Origin: Planctomyces sp.
GTDB lineage: Bacteria; Planctomycetota; Planctomycetia; Planctomycetales; Planctomycetaceae
Assembly (NCBI GenBank): GCA_019636235.1
Contig: JAHBXW010000006.1
Span: 186,001 to 250,000 of the forward strand
Direction of reading: 5' to 3'
Length of the DNA stretch: 64,000 nucleotides
Shown: positions 37,310 to 47,107 of the stretch, piece by piece
Position numbering within the stretch: the stretch's first letter is position 1
Layout: each line of letters begins with the position of its first letter
Made by a program: the position numbers and the translations under genes
The notes under the pieces: generated by a model
Database searches by the model: none
What the model saw: the letters and a program-made list of their open reading frames with translations, nothing else
Told to the model about the DNA's origin: nothing

Positions 37310-39994
37310 TCAACGGCGAACCAGCCGTTCCGCCGCGATTCCCTGATCCTCGGTCAGCCACTTCCGGCCGAACATCAGCAGCCCCAGGAAAATCGCGGGC
37401 AGCCAGGGCAGCGTCCACGCCCAGGCGCGCACGCCCGCTTCAATCTCCCGGACGTTCTGTTCCATCTCGATCTTGGACCGCCGGATGGCCTCGTCCCGTT
37501 CCCGGTTGATGGCCTTTTCCTCCAGCGCCAGCTTGCGGCTCTCGGATTCCTGAAGCATCCGCAGTTGCGCTTCCAGCCGATTTCGATCCAGCGACTTGTC
37601 GTTCTTCAGCGCGTCCAACTGCTTGTCCACACGTGCCTGGGCCGCTTCGAGCGAGTCCTTCGCTTTGGACTCGGCCTCGCGCGCCTGCCCCTGCGCCGCT
37701 TCCACGAACCGCTGCTTCCGCTGATCGATCCGGGTCAGCGTCCGCTGGGCGGGGCGACGGTTGCGGAGCGCGACGTAGTCGGTGTTGCCCGCCAGCGTGT
37801 CGATGCAGTTGTAGACGAACAGAATGTTGTCCAGGGACAGCCCGGCCGTCTCCGACTCCCAGAACTGGTACATCTGGTTCGAGACCAGGTCGATGTCGGC
37901 GATGAAGATCGCGTTGATCGGCGACTTCTCCTCGGTCGAACGGATCTGCGCGGCAATCACGTGCTCGCGGCCGTCCGGAACCTGGGTCTCGATCACCCGC
38001 TCGTCAAACTCCCGCCCGCCTCCAAACGGCGACGCCGAGCTGCGGAACAGCTGCTCGAACTCCACGACGCCCGAACTTCCCTGCCGCGAACGCAGCAGCG
38101 GAGTGACTTCGAATTTCGAGTCCGGCTTCTCGCGGAACCGGCCTCCGAACGCCACCAGCACCTCCTGCAGGCCGTTCGTGATCGGCGAGTTCACGTTCAG
38201 GCCCCCTGACGACGACGCGCCGCCGCCCGCCGTCACAAACAGGAAGGTCTTCGGCACCACGCCCGCGATCTGCAGGTGCGGGTTCACGAAGTCGTACAGC
38301 ACCTCATGCACATTCCAGGTGACGCCCAGCGCCTCCATCAGCGACAGCGCTTCGCCGCCGTCGGCCTTCGGCGCTCCCGGCGCCCCGCCGCCGAACATCC
38401 CGCCCCCCTGGCTGGGCTTCTGCCGATTCGACGGCGCCAGCTCCAGGCCGTTCGGAATGTAGATCGGCGCCGGATCGTCAAAGATCAGCACCGGTCGGCC
38501 CCGCTTCACGTAGGCCACCAGATTGTTCATCTCCGGCTGAGTCAGCGAACTGGGCAGCACGGCGATCAACACGTCGCAGGCGTCGTCGGCGATCGGCGAG
38601 CCCGGGCTGATCTCCGTCACGGTGTATTGCTTGCGGAGCTCCTGAACCAGTCGCCACTCCGGCTGGCTGCGGAACGAACCCGCGTCGAAGCCCCCCATCA
38701 GCTTGGCATCGGTGGCCAGCACGCCGACAGTCGGGCGTTTCTCCCGGGACACCGTGCCGATTGCGCGGGTCAGTTCAAACTCGACGGGGGTCGTCTTTTC
38801 GAAATACGGAATCACGACGCGGTCCAGGCCGCTGGACACCGCCACGCCCAGGTAAATGTCGTCCCGCGTGAACCGACCGCCGCGCTCGGACACGACTTCG
38901 CGCCGCTGAATGCCGCCGTTGAGCGCCTCTTCCGCCTGCTCGCTGTAGGGCTCGGTGTCCACGATCCGAACATCCAGCCGCCGCCCGCCGAGCTTCTGAT
39001 ACTGCCGCAACAGCGCCAGGACGTCCTTGCGGACGCGCACGTAGTCCTCCGGCACGCGCGGCGACACATACGCCTGCAGCAGCACCGGCCGTTCCGGGTT
39101 CACCGCCGCGATCGCCTTGCGGGTCGCATCCGACAGCGTGTACAGCCGCTCGGACGTCAGGTCGGCCCGGCCGCCGATCATTGCCAGCACATAACTCGCG
39201 CTGACCACCACCAGCGCCAGGCACAACCCGCGGACCACGAACTGCCACGTCATCGTCGAGCCCGCCCGGCCGCTGGCCCAGTGCCGCCGCGTGATCATCA
39301 CCAGGTTCAGATACAGGAAGAACGCCGCGATCCCCAGGAAATAGGCCAGCCCTCCCGCGGGAACCAGCCCCGCTGCGAAGTCCCGGAGCTGGCCGCCCAC
39401 GCTCAGCGGCTCGCGAATGCCGAACAGCGTCGCCAGCGCCCATCCCGCAATCCGGTCCGCGAACACCGGAATCACCGAGAACAGCACGCCCAGGATGAAG
39501 GCCACCGTCACGCTCGACGTCAGCACCGACGCGAACATCCCCGCCGCGATCAGCGCCCCCCCCGCCAGCCAGTAGCCAAAGTACGTCGTCGCCAGCACCC
39601 GCCAGTCCGGCTGTCCCAACGCCGCCAGCACGAACGTCAATGTCCCTGAAAACAACAGCGCCACCGAGTACACCGTCAGCGCCGACAGATACTTGCCCAG
39701 CAGAATCTCGAAGTCCGAAGCCGGCAGCGTGAACAGCAACTCGTCCGTCCCCAGCTTCCGCTCATCGGCCCAGATCGACATCGTCACCGCCGGCACGATG
39801 AACAGCAGCAAATACGGGAACGCCGCAGTCAACTGGTCCAGATTGCACTGGTTCTCAATGAAGAACTGCTCGCTGAACGCCAGCACGCTGGCCGCCGCCA
39901 CGAACACCGCGATGAACAGAAATCCGAGCACTCCCGAAAAGTAGCTCGCAACGTTCCGTTTCCAGACGGCCGTAACCACATGAGCGCGAAACAT
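37310..39994 (-). CDS. ABC-2 permease fused to a GldG-like domain
   Basis: 894 residues. Residues 1-240 are an ABC-2 type permease with six membrane helices, including SGVLGFLFIAVFVAAASVL and the cytoplasmic IWADERKLGTDELLFTLP. A linking helix at about 250-270 leads into the GldG/IFT52-like part (about 290-600), with SERLYTLSDATRKAIAAVNP at its start and the Rossmann-like DVLIAVLPSSLTQPEMNNLV. A Gly-rich loop (GGGMFGGGAPGAPKADGG) interrupts it. A coiled coil at about 760-850 and a last helix (WTLPWLPAIFLGLLMF) close the protein. In Bacteroidetes GldF and GldG are separate parts of a gliding/secretion-linked transporter; here they are one chain, as in many planctomycetes. Confidence 0.93.
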   Translation of the reverse strand: MFRAHVVTAVWKRNVASYFSGVLGFLFIAVFVAAASVLAFSEQFFIENQCNLDQLTAAFPYLLLFIVPAVTMSIWADERKLGTDELLFTLPASDFEILLGKYLSALTVYSVALLFSGTLTFVLAALGQPDWRVLATTYFGYWLAGGALIAAGMFASVLTSSVTVAFILGVLFSVIPVFADRIAGWALATLFGIREPLSVGGQLRDFAAGLVPAGGLAYFLGIAAFFLYLNLVMITRRHWASGRAGSTMTWQFVVRGLCLALVVVSASYVLAMIGGRADLTSERLYTLSDATRKAIAAVNPERPVLLQAYVSPRVPEDYVRVRKDVLALLRQYQKLGGRRLDVRIVDTEPYSEQAEEALNGGIQRREVVSERGGRFTRDDIYLGVAVSSGLDRVVIPYFEKTTPVEFELTRAIGTVSREKRPTVGVLATDAKLMGGFDAGSFRSQPEWRLVQELRKQYTVTEISPGSPIADDACDVLIAVLPSSLTQPEMNNLVAYVKRGRPVLIFDDPAPIYIPNGLELAPSNRQKPSQGGGMFGGGAPGAPKADGGEALSLMEALGVTWNVHEVLYDFVNPHLQIAGVVPKTFLFVTAGGGASSSGGLNVNSPITNGLQEVLVAFGGRFREKPDSKFEVTPLLRSRQGSSGVVEFEQLFRSSASPFGGGREFDERVIETQVPDGREHVIAAQIRSTEEKSPINAIFIADIDLVSNQMYQFWESETAGLSLDNILFVYNCIDTLAGNTDYVALRNRRPAQRTLTRIDQRKQRFVEAAQGQAREAESKAKDSLEAAQARVDKQLDALKNDKSLDRNRLEAQLRMLQESESRKLALEEKAINRERDEAIRRSKIEMEQNVREIEAGVRAWAWTLPWLPAIFLGLLMFGRKWLTEDQGIAAERLVRR

Positions 39995-40061
39995 GGCGAT
40001 CCAGAGTCAGCAACAGGAACAAAACAGAAGACAGGGAACAACTCGACGCGCCGCGACGCCG

Positions 40062-40811
40062 CTACGCCGCCGCCACGGGGCTGCCGGTCAGCTCGCGGAA
40101 CCGCGACTCCAGGTCGGCCGCGCGGCCGGCCATCTCGTCGACCGTCCCGTCCAGGATCACCCGACCCTGATTGATCAGAACCACCCGGCTGCACACCGCC
40201 TTCACTTCCGTCAGGATGTGCGTCGACAGCAGAATTGTCTTCGTCCGGCTGAGACTGACGATCAACTCGCGGACCTGGAACGTCTGATTCGGATCGAGGC
40301 CGCTCGTCGGCTCGTCGAGAATCAGGACGTCGGGATCGTGCAGCAGCGCCTGGGCCATGCCCACCCGCTGCCGGTAGCCGCGGGACAGCTTGCCGATCTG
40401 CTTGCGCCAGACTTCCCCCAGCGAACACTTCTCCGCCACGAAGTCCAACCGGTCTTTCAGGAACGCCGGCGCCAGGCCCCGGGCAGCCCCGAAATACTTC
40501 AGCAGTCCCTGCGGCGTCATCTCGATGTACAGCGGACCGTTCTCCGGCAGGTAGCCCACCAGCCGCGCGGCTTCGATCCGGTCCTTGGACACGTCGTAGC
40601 CGCCGATCTTCGCCGTCCCCGCGCTCGGCGCGAGAAAGCCTGTCAGCAGCTTCATCGTCGTCGATTTGCCGGCGCCGTTCGGCCCCAGGAACGCGGCCAC
40701 CTGCCCCCGGGGCACCGCGAACGTCACGTCGCGCGTGGCGGCGAAATTGTCGTAGAACTTGCTGAGGCCGACCGCCTCGATCATCGGGCCGTGACTGACC
40801 GTCTCACTCAT
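40062..40811 (-). CDS. ABC transporter ATP-binding protein (GldA-like)
   Basis: 249 residues with a full ATPase set: Walker A GPNGAGKS at 43-50, Q-loop region LPENGPLY, signature LSRGYRQRVG, Walker B VLILDEPTSGLDP and the switch His in LLSTHIL. It matches the GldA/NatA type that pairs with ABC-2 permeases. The permease-GldG fusion starts 67 bases downstream on the same strand. Together with DUF4340 they should form one inner-membrane machine. ATG 40811 is preceded by AAGG. The substrate is unknown; the family is associated with gliding motility or envelope assembly. Confidence 0.94.
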   Translation of the reverse strand: MSETVSHGPMIEAVGLSKFYDNFAATRDVTFAVPRGQVAAFLGPNGAGKSTTMKLLTGFLAPSAGTAKIGGYDVSKDRIEAARLVGYLPENGPLYIEMTPQGLLKYFGAARGLAPAFLKDRLDFVAEKCSLGEVWRKQIGKLSRGYRQRVGMAQALLHDPDVLILDEPTSGLDPNQTFQVRELIVSLSRTKTILLSTHILTEVKAVCSRVVLINQGRVILDGTVDEMAGRAADLESRFRELTGSPVAAA

Positions 40812-40978
40812 GCCAAGCGGACCTTGCAGGAAAAGGAATCAGCGGCGTCCTATTGCGGCTGACCATTTGCCAAAACGGCAGTTTGGCGAAACCCGCCGCG
40901 GGAAGAAAGCAAAGGCGATGCCGCCATCCCCGAATCCTTCTTCTGTCCGGCGCGCAAGTCCATTACTTGAAGAGATTT

Positions 40979-41920
40979 TCAGCCGAGCCGTCCCGCGGGC
41001 GTGTGTCGCCGCAAATCCTCGATGAAGTCCCGTGTCGCGGCCTCGACAGCCGCCTCCCAGCCGTTCGCCGCCCCCAGTTCGCGGTACTCGTCCCGTTGCT
41101 CGGCGAACAGGATCCCCCGCGAACTGTTGACGAGCGCGCCCAGTCCCTCGGCATCGAATGCGGCCGCGACATCGGACCCCGACCCGCCCTGAGCGCCATA
41201 CCCGGGAACCAACAGCGGCGACCGCGGCAGCAGCGCCCGCAACTGAGCCAGTTCCTCCGGATACGTCGCCCCGACGACGGCTCCGACGCTTCCGTAACGA
41301 CCATCGCGGCCCGACGACTCCGTCAACCGCTCGACTTCCGCGGCGATGTGCTGATAGACCTGCCGCCCTTCGCAGAGCAGCTCCTGAAACACGCCCGACT
41401 CAGGGTTGCTGGTGCGAACGAGGACGTACAGTCCGGCGCCGCGCGCGGCTGCGGTCTGCACGAACGGCTGGAGCGTGTCCGGCCCGAGATACGGATTGAC
41501 GGTCAGAGCGTCGGCAGCGAACGGAGCCGCCTCCGGATCCTCTCCGGCCAGCCAGGCGCTGGCGTACGCCTCGGCCGTGCTGCCGATGTCGCCGCGCTTG
41601 GCGTCGGCGATGACGAACAGTCCCGCATTCCGAGCGTGTCGGATGACGGCGGCGAGCGCCTGGAAGCCGGCGGGGCCGCAGTCTTCGAAGAACGCGACCT
41701 GCGGCTTCACCGCGGGGACCAGCGGCGCGACAACGTCGATGACGCGGCAGCAGAAGTGTTCGTACGCCCAGGCGCGGCGTGCGTTTGCGTCGAGGCCATG
41801 TCGATCGGCCGCGGCGCGGATCTCCGAGGGCAGACTGGTTTCTCTGGGGTCCAGTCCGACGAGCGCGGGCGTGCGCTTGCGTGCGATGGCGGAATGCAGT
41901 CGTTCAGCGTATGTGGCCAT
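40979..41920 (-). CDS. pyrF: Orotidine 5'-phosphate decarboxylase
   Basis: 313 residues, of the longer (type 2) class. It opens [21 protein letters not shown]. The catalytic Lys/Asp block [19 protein letters not shown] is intact, with the phosphate-binding text near [14 protein letters not shown] and [11 protein letters not shown]-like [18 protein letters not shown]. It converts OMP to UMP in the last step of pyrimidine synthesis. It precedes the ABC operon by 167 bases on the same strand; shared transcription is possible but the gap is wide enough for a separate promoter. It is divergent from the DUF1559 gene. Confidence 0.95.
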   Translation of the reverse strand: MATYAERLHSAIARKRTPALVGLDPRETSLPSEIRAAADRHGLDANARRAWAYEHFCCRVIDVVAPLVPAVKPQVAFFEDCGPAGFQALAAVIRHARNAGLFVIADAKRGDIGSTAEAYASAWLAGEDPEAAPFAADALTVNPYLGPDTLQPFVQTAAARGAGLYVLVRTSNPESGVFQELLCEGRQVYQHIAAEVERLTESSGRDGRYGSVGAVVGATYPEELAQLRALLPRSPLLVPGYGAQGGSGSDVAAAFDAEGLGALVNSSRGILFAEQRDEYRELGAANGWEAAVEAATRDFIEDLRRHTPAGRLG

Positions 41921-42255
41921 GCGCCGATTGTGCGTCGCCTCCGGCGGATTTCCAATCGAACGGCCGGCAAGAGTTCCGTGAGCTGCAGTTCATCTTCGCC
42001 GATTCTTCTCGCAAGCATCATCAGGGATTCATGCGCGGCGACTGAAATCCGCGCCCGCAGGGCAGTGCGCTTCCGGAATGATCGACCGGACGCGGACTGG
42101 ACGCACACGGAGTCGCGTTCCCCTGGCATTCCTGCAGCGGTCCCGGCGTCCCGACGCACGCCGGCCAGTCCATCGCCGCCTGGGTCAAGAGGGTTTCGCC
42201 GGATGCCGGCGGCCTGGCGATGTACACGTCCGGACTTCATTCCTGATGTGGGTTC
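41921..42255. other. Intergenic region between pyrF and the DUF1559 gene
   Basis: 335 bases between divergent starts. The open frames here are shadows. It must hold both promoters, but no convincing pair of hexamers, hairpin or repeat was found. Confidence 0.55.
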
Positions 42256-43446
42256 ATGACAAACAGAGGCAGATTCTCCATGCACAAACGACGGATGGCC
42301 CGGCCGACTGCTCCCCGGCAGGGCTTCACCCTGATTGAGCTCCTGGTGGTGATCGCCATCATCGCGATCCTGGTGTCGCTGCTGCTCCCGGCGGTTCAAC
42401 AGGCCCGCGAGGCGGCCCGCCGCACGCAGTGCAAAAACAATCTCAAGCAGATCGGCCTCGCGGTCCACAACTTCGAAAGCACGTTCAAGAAGACGCCGCA
42501 CCCGGGCCAGTGCGACAGCACCGGCACGACGAACACGACGTACATGACGCAGTCGCCGTGCACCGTGATCCTGCCGTACATCGATCAGGCCAACGTCTAC
42601 AACCTGATGGACCACGCGCTCACCTACTCGCAGATGAGCACCGCTCCCTACAACTACACGATGACGAACATCCATCCGGATTCGCGAGGCGCGGTCTACA
42701 ACGACGCGAACTTCCCGAACACGGTGGCCGCCGCCCGGACCGAAATCCCGGCCTTCATCTGCCCGTCGACCCCCGGCGGCAACCGCAACCCGGACGGCTT
42801 CGGGCTGTGGGACTACATGTTCATCGCCACATCGGACATCGAAGACGGCGTGACGAACATCGGAACCGCGGCGCCCGATTCGCCGATCGGCACGCGGCCC
42901 TTCAGCGCCGCCCGCCGCGCCGCCGCCGCCATCGCCCCCTGCCTCTCCTGCGAGAAGAACTGGGGCTTCCGCAGCGTGACTGACGGCCTGACGAACACGA
43001 TTCTGTGCATCGAGGATGCCGGCCGCGGTCACCCCAGCGCGGGCATGCTGGCCTCGCTGTCCAACCGCCAATCGCCCGTTCCGGAACCGGCGGGGATCGC
43101 GTCGGTCGCCTGGTCGGGCGGCGCCAGCGGCGGGCGCCGGATGTACGCCTGGGCCGACCCGGACGCCGCCGCGAACGGCCTGTCCGGGCCCAGCAACGCC
43201 ATCGCCCCGGCGTCGCGAACGTCCCGCATCAACGCGTACGCCGCCCCTCCAGGAGGCCCGCCCGAGTGCCGCTGGACCGTCAACAACTGCGGTCCGAACG
43301 ACGAACCGTTCAGCTTCCATGTCGGCGGCTGCCACGCGCTGATGGCCGACGGGTCCGTGCACTTTCTGAACGAGAGCATGGACGCCCTGGTGCTGAAGTG
43401 GCTCGCTGGCTCGCAGGACGGCAATGTCGTCTCCAACGCGTTCTGA
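42256..43446 (+). CDS. DUF1559 prepilin-like protein
   Basis: 396 residues from ATG 42256; ATG 42280 (MHKRRMARP) is a real alternative with AGAGG upstream. The type IV prepilin signal is perfect: cleavage after Gly23 in [20 protein letters not shown], with Glu at +5. The DUF1559 body starts [20 protein letters not shown] and ends with [20 protein letters not shown]. Planctomycetes have dozens to hundreds of such genes; they are processed by prepilin peptidase and are thought to form surface pseudopili or matrix fibres. A small lipoprotein follows after 77 bases, the usual companion arrangement. Confidence 0.95.
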   Translation: MTNRGRFSMHKRRMARPTAPRQGFTLIELLVVIAIIAILVSLLLPAVQQAREAARRTQCKNNLKQIGLAVHNFESTFKKTPHPGQCDSTGTTNTTYMTQSPCTVILPYIDQANVYNLMDHALTYSQMSTAPYNYTMTNIHPDSRGAVYNDANFPNTVAAARTEIPAFICPSTPGGNRNPDGFGLWDYMFIATSDIEDGVTNIGTAAPDSPIGTRPFSAARRAAAAIAPCLSCEKNWGFRSVTDGLTNTILCIEDAGRGHPSAGMLASLSNRQSPVPEPAGIASVAWSGGASGGRRMYAWADPDAAANGLSGPSNAIAPASRTSRINAYAAPPGGPPECRWTVNNCGPNDEPFSFHVGGCHALMADGSVHFLNESMDALVLKWLAGSQDGNVVSNAF

Positions 43447-43523
43447 GATTGTTGACGAGTGCTGGTCTTGAGGAATTCGCCCGGCCGCGGTCTCCGATCA
43501 GACGCGCGGTCGGGCTCTCTATT

Positions 43524-43889
43524 ATGAAAGGCGCCCCCGTGAGACTCGGGATCCTGTTCGTGTTGGCATGCGCTGCGGGCTGCACGCCCTATGGAAAGAC
43601 CACCGCGGAAGATGTGGAAGTCGTGGCGACGGTGACGTCCGGCGGCAAGCCGGTTTCGGGCGTCGTGCTGGAGTTTCAGCCGACAGCGGACGGACTTCCC
43701 AAAGTGGTTCCGCTGGAGAATGGCCGGTTTGAGACGACGATGACGCCCGGCACGTACGCGTGGTGTGTGTCGCCCGGCAAGGACAAGGCGGCATTCGAGG
43801 CGATTCCGGCAGAATACCGCGAAGCGTCGATGGAGCGGCAATTGGAACTGCCGCCGCCGGAAGGGGACCTGGAGCTGAAGCTCGACTGA
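43524..43889 (+). CDS. Small lipoprotein with carboxypeptidase-regulatory-like fold
   Basis: 121 residues from ATG 43524. The lipoprotein signal is short: MKGAPVRLGILFVLACAAGC, Cys at residue 20. The rest is a single beta-sandwich: VEVVATVTSGGKPVSGVVLE, then GLPKVVPLENGRFETTMTPG, then TYAWCVSPGKD. This is the pattern of the CarboxypepD_reg/transthyretin-like lipoproteins that typically accompany DUF1559 genes in planctomycetes. It probably sits on a membrane surface near the pseudopilin. GTG 43539 is a weaker alternative start. Confidence 0.85.
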   Translation: MKGAPVRLGILFVLACAAGCTPYGKTTAEDVEVVATVTSGGKPVSGVVLEFQPTADGLPKVVPLENGRFETTMTPGTYAWCVSPGKDKAAFEAIPAEYREASMERQLELPPPEGDLELKLD

Positions 43890-43993
43890 GAGGCTGTCCG
43901 GAAAGTGGTCCTTTCGTAACCTCAATGTTTATCGATCATGGGCGTTCCTCGAACCCAGAGGTGCGAGCATGGACGCGGCAGCACAGAAGCTTT

Positions 43994-44030
43994 GCCCCGC
44001 TCCAGGGTCAATGAGAGATTTGGGCGGGGC
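43994..44030. other. Inverted repeat in the gap after the lipoprotein
   Basis: GCCCCGC (43994-44000) pairs with GCGGGGC (44024-44030), extended by CTT/AAG-like pairing with one mismatch, over a loop of about 23 bases. The 271-base gap between convergent genes (43890-44160) shows no coding text. The repeat may be a weak terminator or a trace of a lost element. Confidence 0.35.
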
Positions 44031-44160
44031 GAAGTTGTCGTCAGAGCAGTGCCAAACGATGAGGAAGAGTCCCTATGCCGGGGACTCTACGTAGCCGCAG
44101 GCCGCCTACAATATTGCCAACCCGCCAGGGGCCGTTCTTGCGATTCTGCAGGGGCAACTC

Positions 44161-47037
44161 TCAGCGCGCGGCCGTCGCCGGAGACGCCTCGTCCGCTGCG
44201 GGCGGATCGAACTGGAACAGCAACTGGCCGTTCTTGCCGTCCCAGACGCGGACGACGCCGTCTTCTCCGCCGGCAATGACGAGGCGCTCATCGGGCGTGG
44301 CGGCGACGGAGTAGACATAATCGGTCGAGCCGCCGAACGTCCGCGTGTTCCCGCCGTTCCCGGCGTTGTGGAACTTGACGTTCGTATCGCCGCTGCCCGA
44401 CACCAGGATGTCGCTGAGGCCGATGTACTGCACGTCGGTGACCTGCTTGGAGTAGTTGCTGATCGTCCGACGCTGCTCGCCCGTTTCGACATTCCAGATC
44501 TTGATCGCGTTGTCGGCGCCGCAGCTCACAAGGCTGCTGCCGTCCTGCTTCCAGGCGACTCCCAGCACGTGGGCGGTGTGGCCTTCGCAGGCGCGCAGGA
44601 TCGCGCCCGTCGCCACATCGGTCACCTTGACGAACTTGTCGGCCGCGGACGTGGCCAGCCGCGCGCCGTCGCGAGAAAACGCCAGGCCGAACACCGTGTC
44701 GCTGTGCCGGTCCGGCAACGATCGGACGACCTGCCGCGTGGACAAATCCCACAGCAGCACTTCGCCGCTCCGGGAGGGATCGCCCCCGCCGGTGGCCAGC
44801 AGCGTGCCGTCCGGGCTGAAGGCCGCGCACAACACGCGGTCGACCATCGGCGACTCGCTGACATCGACCGAGTTGTCGGGCTTGCCGCCCAAAACGGCCG
44901 CCAGCCTCCAGTGCGGCCGGATGTCCCAGTGCACGAACGTCTGATCGTCCCCAGCGGAGAGCAGCGATGCGGCGCCGGTGAACGTCAGCGTGCGAACCGG
45001 CCCGGAATGGCCGGCCAGGGATTCCAGCCAGCGTCCGCTGCCCGCGTCCCAGAGATCGATGCGTCCTTCCTCGCCGGCCGTGGCGAGCGTCGCGCCATCG
45101 GGGGACAGGGCCGCAGCAGGCGTCGGGCGGGCGGACTGCTGCGACAGTTCGCGGGCCGCTTTCAGTTGTTCGTCCGTCGTCTGCACGCGTTCGGCGGCGG
45201 CGATTTTCGTTGTCTGCCGCATGTCGACGGCCTGCTTCGCGGCGGCGATCGACTGATTCGACAGGTCGATGGCGCGGTCGGCTGAGACGACGGCGTCCTG
45301 CGCCTTCTGCAGCGCATCACGTTCCATTTTGAGAGCCGCTTCCGCGTCCGTGACCTGCTTCTTCAGGCCCTCGTCCTCGGGATTGGCGGCCAGCGCCTCG
45401 CGCGCCTGATTCAGTTTCTCCTCGGCGTCCGCGACCTTCTTCCTGGGTTCCTCGAGCGCCTGAACGGCCTTCTCCCTGTTCTCGTTGGCCGTCTTCAGGG
45501 ACGCCTCGCGCTCCGCGACATCCTTCTCCGCCTGTTTGTGCGCTTCGTCCGCGTGTCCGGCCTGGGCCCTGGCGACCGCGAGATCGTCTTCCAGCCGTTT
45601 GGCCTTCCGGGCCGCCGCCGGATCGCCCGACACTTCCGCAAGCTGCTGGCCGTCCCGCTTCCAAACGCGGGCCTTCGCCGCGGGGCCTGCGGCCGCCGCG
45701 TGCCGTTCGCCATCCGCCGCGATCGCGACCGCCGTGGCCGGACCTTCCGCGGGGCCGGCGACTTCGAGCGCGCCGCTCTCCAGATTGATCCTGCGAATCT
45801 GGCCGTCCGCGCACCCCGTCACGACTTCCTGCGTTCCCGGACGCAACTGCAGGGACAGAATCTCGCCGCTGTGATGCCCGATTTCGCGGACCGGCTCGGG
45901 GCGTTCGGCGAGCGTCGTCTCGGGGATCGTCCACAGCCGCAGGTGTCCGTCCGCATGACCAGCGACGACCGACCGGCCGTCGGGCAGGAACGCCAGCGCG
46001 CGGACGGGCTGGCCGGTGGGCCACTGCACGCGGAGCGCGCCGTCGGCCGCGGTCCAGACGGCGATCGAGCCGTCCTCCGCGCCCAGCGCGACCGACTCGC
46101 CGTCGGGGGAATACGCCGCCGTCAGGACCGGCGCAGGGAACTGCAGCGTCGGCCCGGCATCGCCGCTCGCCAGACTCCACAGCCGCACCGTGTTGTTCGC
46201 GCAGACCAGCGCCGCGTGCAGGCCATCCGGACTGACGGCCGCGGACAGCACCGCCGCGCCGGGCGACTGCTGCAGCAGCCGCACATCGCGCTGCCGCTGC
46301 CACAGCTTCGCCTCGCGGAAGCCGGTGGAGACCAGCCAGTCGCCATCGGCGCTGAAATTCAGCGCATGGACAAAGTCGAGATGGGCGACGCCGGAATCGT
46401 ATAGCGGGGCGCCGTCGGCCTTGAGAACGGCGCGCAGCGCCGGGTCGGTCAGTTGCGCGACTTCCCTGCGGGTGTTGAGGTCGTAAATCGTCACGCGGTT
46501 GGCCCGGGCGACGGCGACGAATCGTTCTTCCGGCGACAGCGCGAGGCCATACACGGCTTTGATGCCGCTGGGTGCGGCTTGCCAGGCGACGCTGGCCGAC
46601 GCCGGGTTCCCCTGGCCGGGACGGGCGCCCCCCTCGATCCAGAGCCTGAAGACTCCCAGTTCGCGGGGCGTGAGGGGCAGCGCCGCGGCCTTGTTCGGCT
46701 GCGGCGGCATGACCGGTTCGTCGATCCGCGCGCAGACGCGGTACAGCAGGCTTTCGTCGGGATTGCCGGCGACGACCGCGGGGCCGCTGTCGCCTCCCTT
46801 CAGAATGGAGTCGACCGATTCAAGGATCAGGCTGCCTTCGCGCACGGTGCGGCTGTGGCAGGCGAGACACTTGGCCTCCAGGATCGGCGCGACGTCGAGG
46901 TGAAAATCGACGTCGCGGCCCAGGCCGGGGTCGGCGGGCGAGATCGCGTCATCGGCCGGCGCCGACGCGCCGAACAACATCGCCGCCAGTCCGATCGCCG
47001 CTCCGGCGGCCCACCTGCTGTTTTGGAACGTGCGCAT
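44161..47037 (-). CDS. Planctomycete cytochrome c / WD40 protein with internal coiled coil
   Basis: 958 residues, start ATG 47037 after GAGG with a 5-base spacer. A signal peptide (1 to about 28) is followed by a planctomycete-type cytochrome domain with CLACH at 57-61 and SGPAVVAGNPDESLLYRV. WD40 repeats come in two sets (about 160-460 and 640-950); several end in clear units such as ALSPDGATLATAGEEGRIDLWDAG-type text and HTAHVLGVAWKQDGSSLVSC. A long charged coiled coil (about 480-630) sits between them. The WD40 propeller probably binds partners outside the cytoplasm, with the haem domain giving redox contact. The next gene upstream on the same strand (70 bases) carries a related coiled coil. 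Confidence 0.9.
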   Translation of the reverse strand: MRTFQNSRWAAGAAIGLAAMLFGASAPADDAISPADPGLGRDVDFHLDVAPILEAKCLACHSRTVREGSLILESVDSILKGGDSGPAVVAGNPDESLLYRVCARIDEPVMPPQPNKAAALPLTPRELGVFRLWIEGGARPGQGNPASASVAWQAAPSGIKAVYGLALSPEERFVAVARANRVTIYDLNTRREVAQLTDPALRAVLKADGAPLYDSGVAHLDFVHALNFSADGDWLVSTGFREAKLWQRQRDVRLLQQSPGAAVLSAAVSPDGLHAALVCANNTVRLWSLASGDAGPTLQFPAPVLTAAYSPDGESVALGAEDGSIAVWTAADGALRVQWPTGQPVRALAFLPDGRSVVAGHADGHLRLWTIPETTLAERPEPVREIGHHSGEILSLQLRPGTQEVVTGCADGQIRRINLESGALEVAGPAEGPATAVAIAADGERHAAAAGPAAKARVWKRDGQQLAEVSGDPAAARKAKRLEDDLAVARAQAGHADEAHKQAEKDVAEREASLKTANENREKAVQALEEPRKKVADAEEKLNQAREALAANPEDEGLKKQVTDAEAALKMERDALQKAQDAVVSADRAIDLSNQSIAAAKQAVDMRQTTKIAAAERVQTTDEQLKAARELSQQSARPTPAAALSPDGATLATAGEEGRIDLWDAGSGRWLESLAGHSGPVRTLTFTGAASLLSAGDDQTFVHWDIRPHWRLAAVLGGKPDNSVDVSESPMVDRVLCAAFSPDGTLLATGGGDPSRSGEVLLWDLSTRQVVRSLPDRHSDTVFGLAFSRDGARLATSAADKFVKVTDVATGAILRACEGHTAHVLGVAWKQDGSSLVSCGADNAIKIWNVETGEQRRTISNYSKQVTDVQYIGLSDILVSGSGDTNVKFHNAGNGGNTRTFGGSTDYVYSVAATPDERLVIAGGEDGVVRVWDGKNGQLLFQFDPPAADEASPATAAR

Positions 47038-47107
47038 CAGTGCCTCTTCCAAAGTCCGTCTGTCCGTCAATGCGTCTGTCGGTCCGTGCCGCCTCCCGCG
47101 GAATCTC

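Noticed and set aside
43890-44160. Possible insertion-sequence end (GAGGCTGTCCGGAAAGTGG) after the small lipoprotein
   Set aside because: The string resembles ends of some insertion elements, but no matching inverted copy or transposase text was found nearby.
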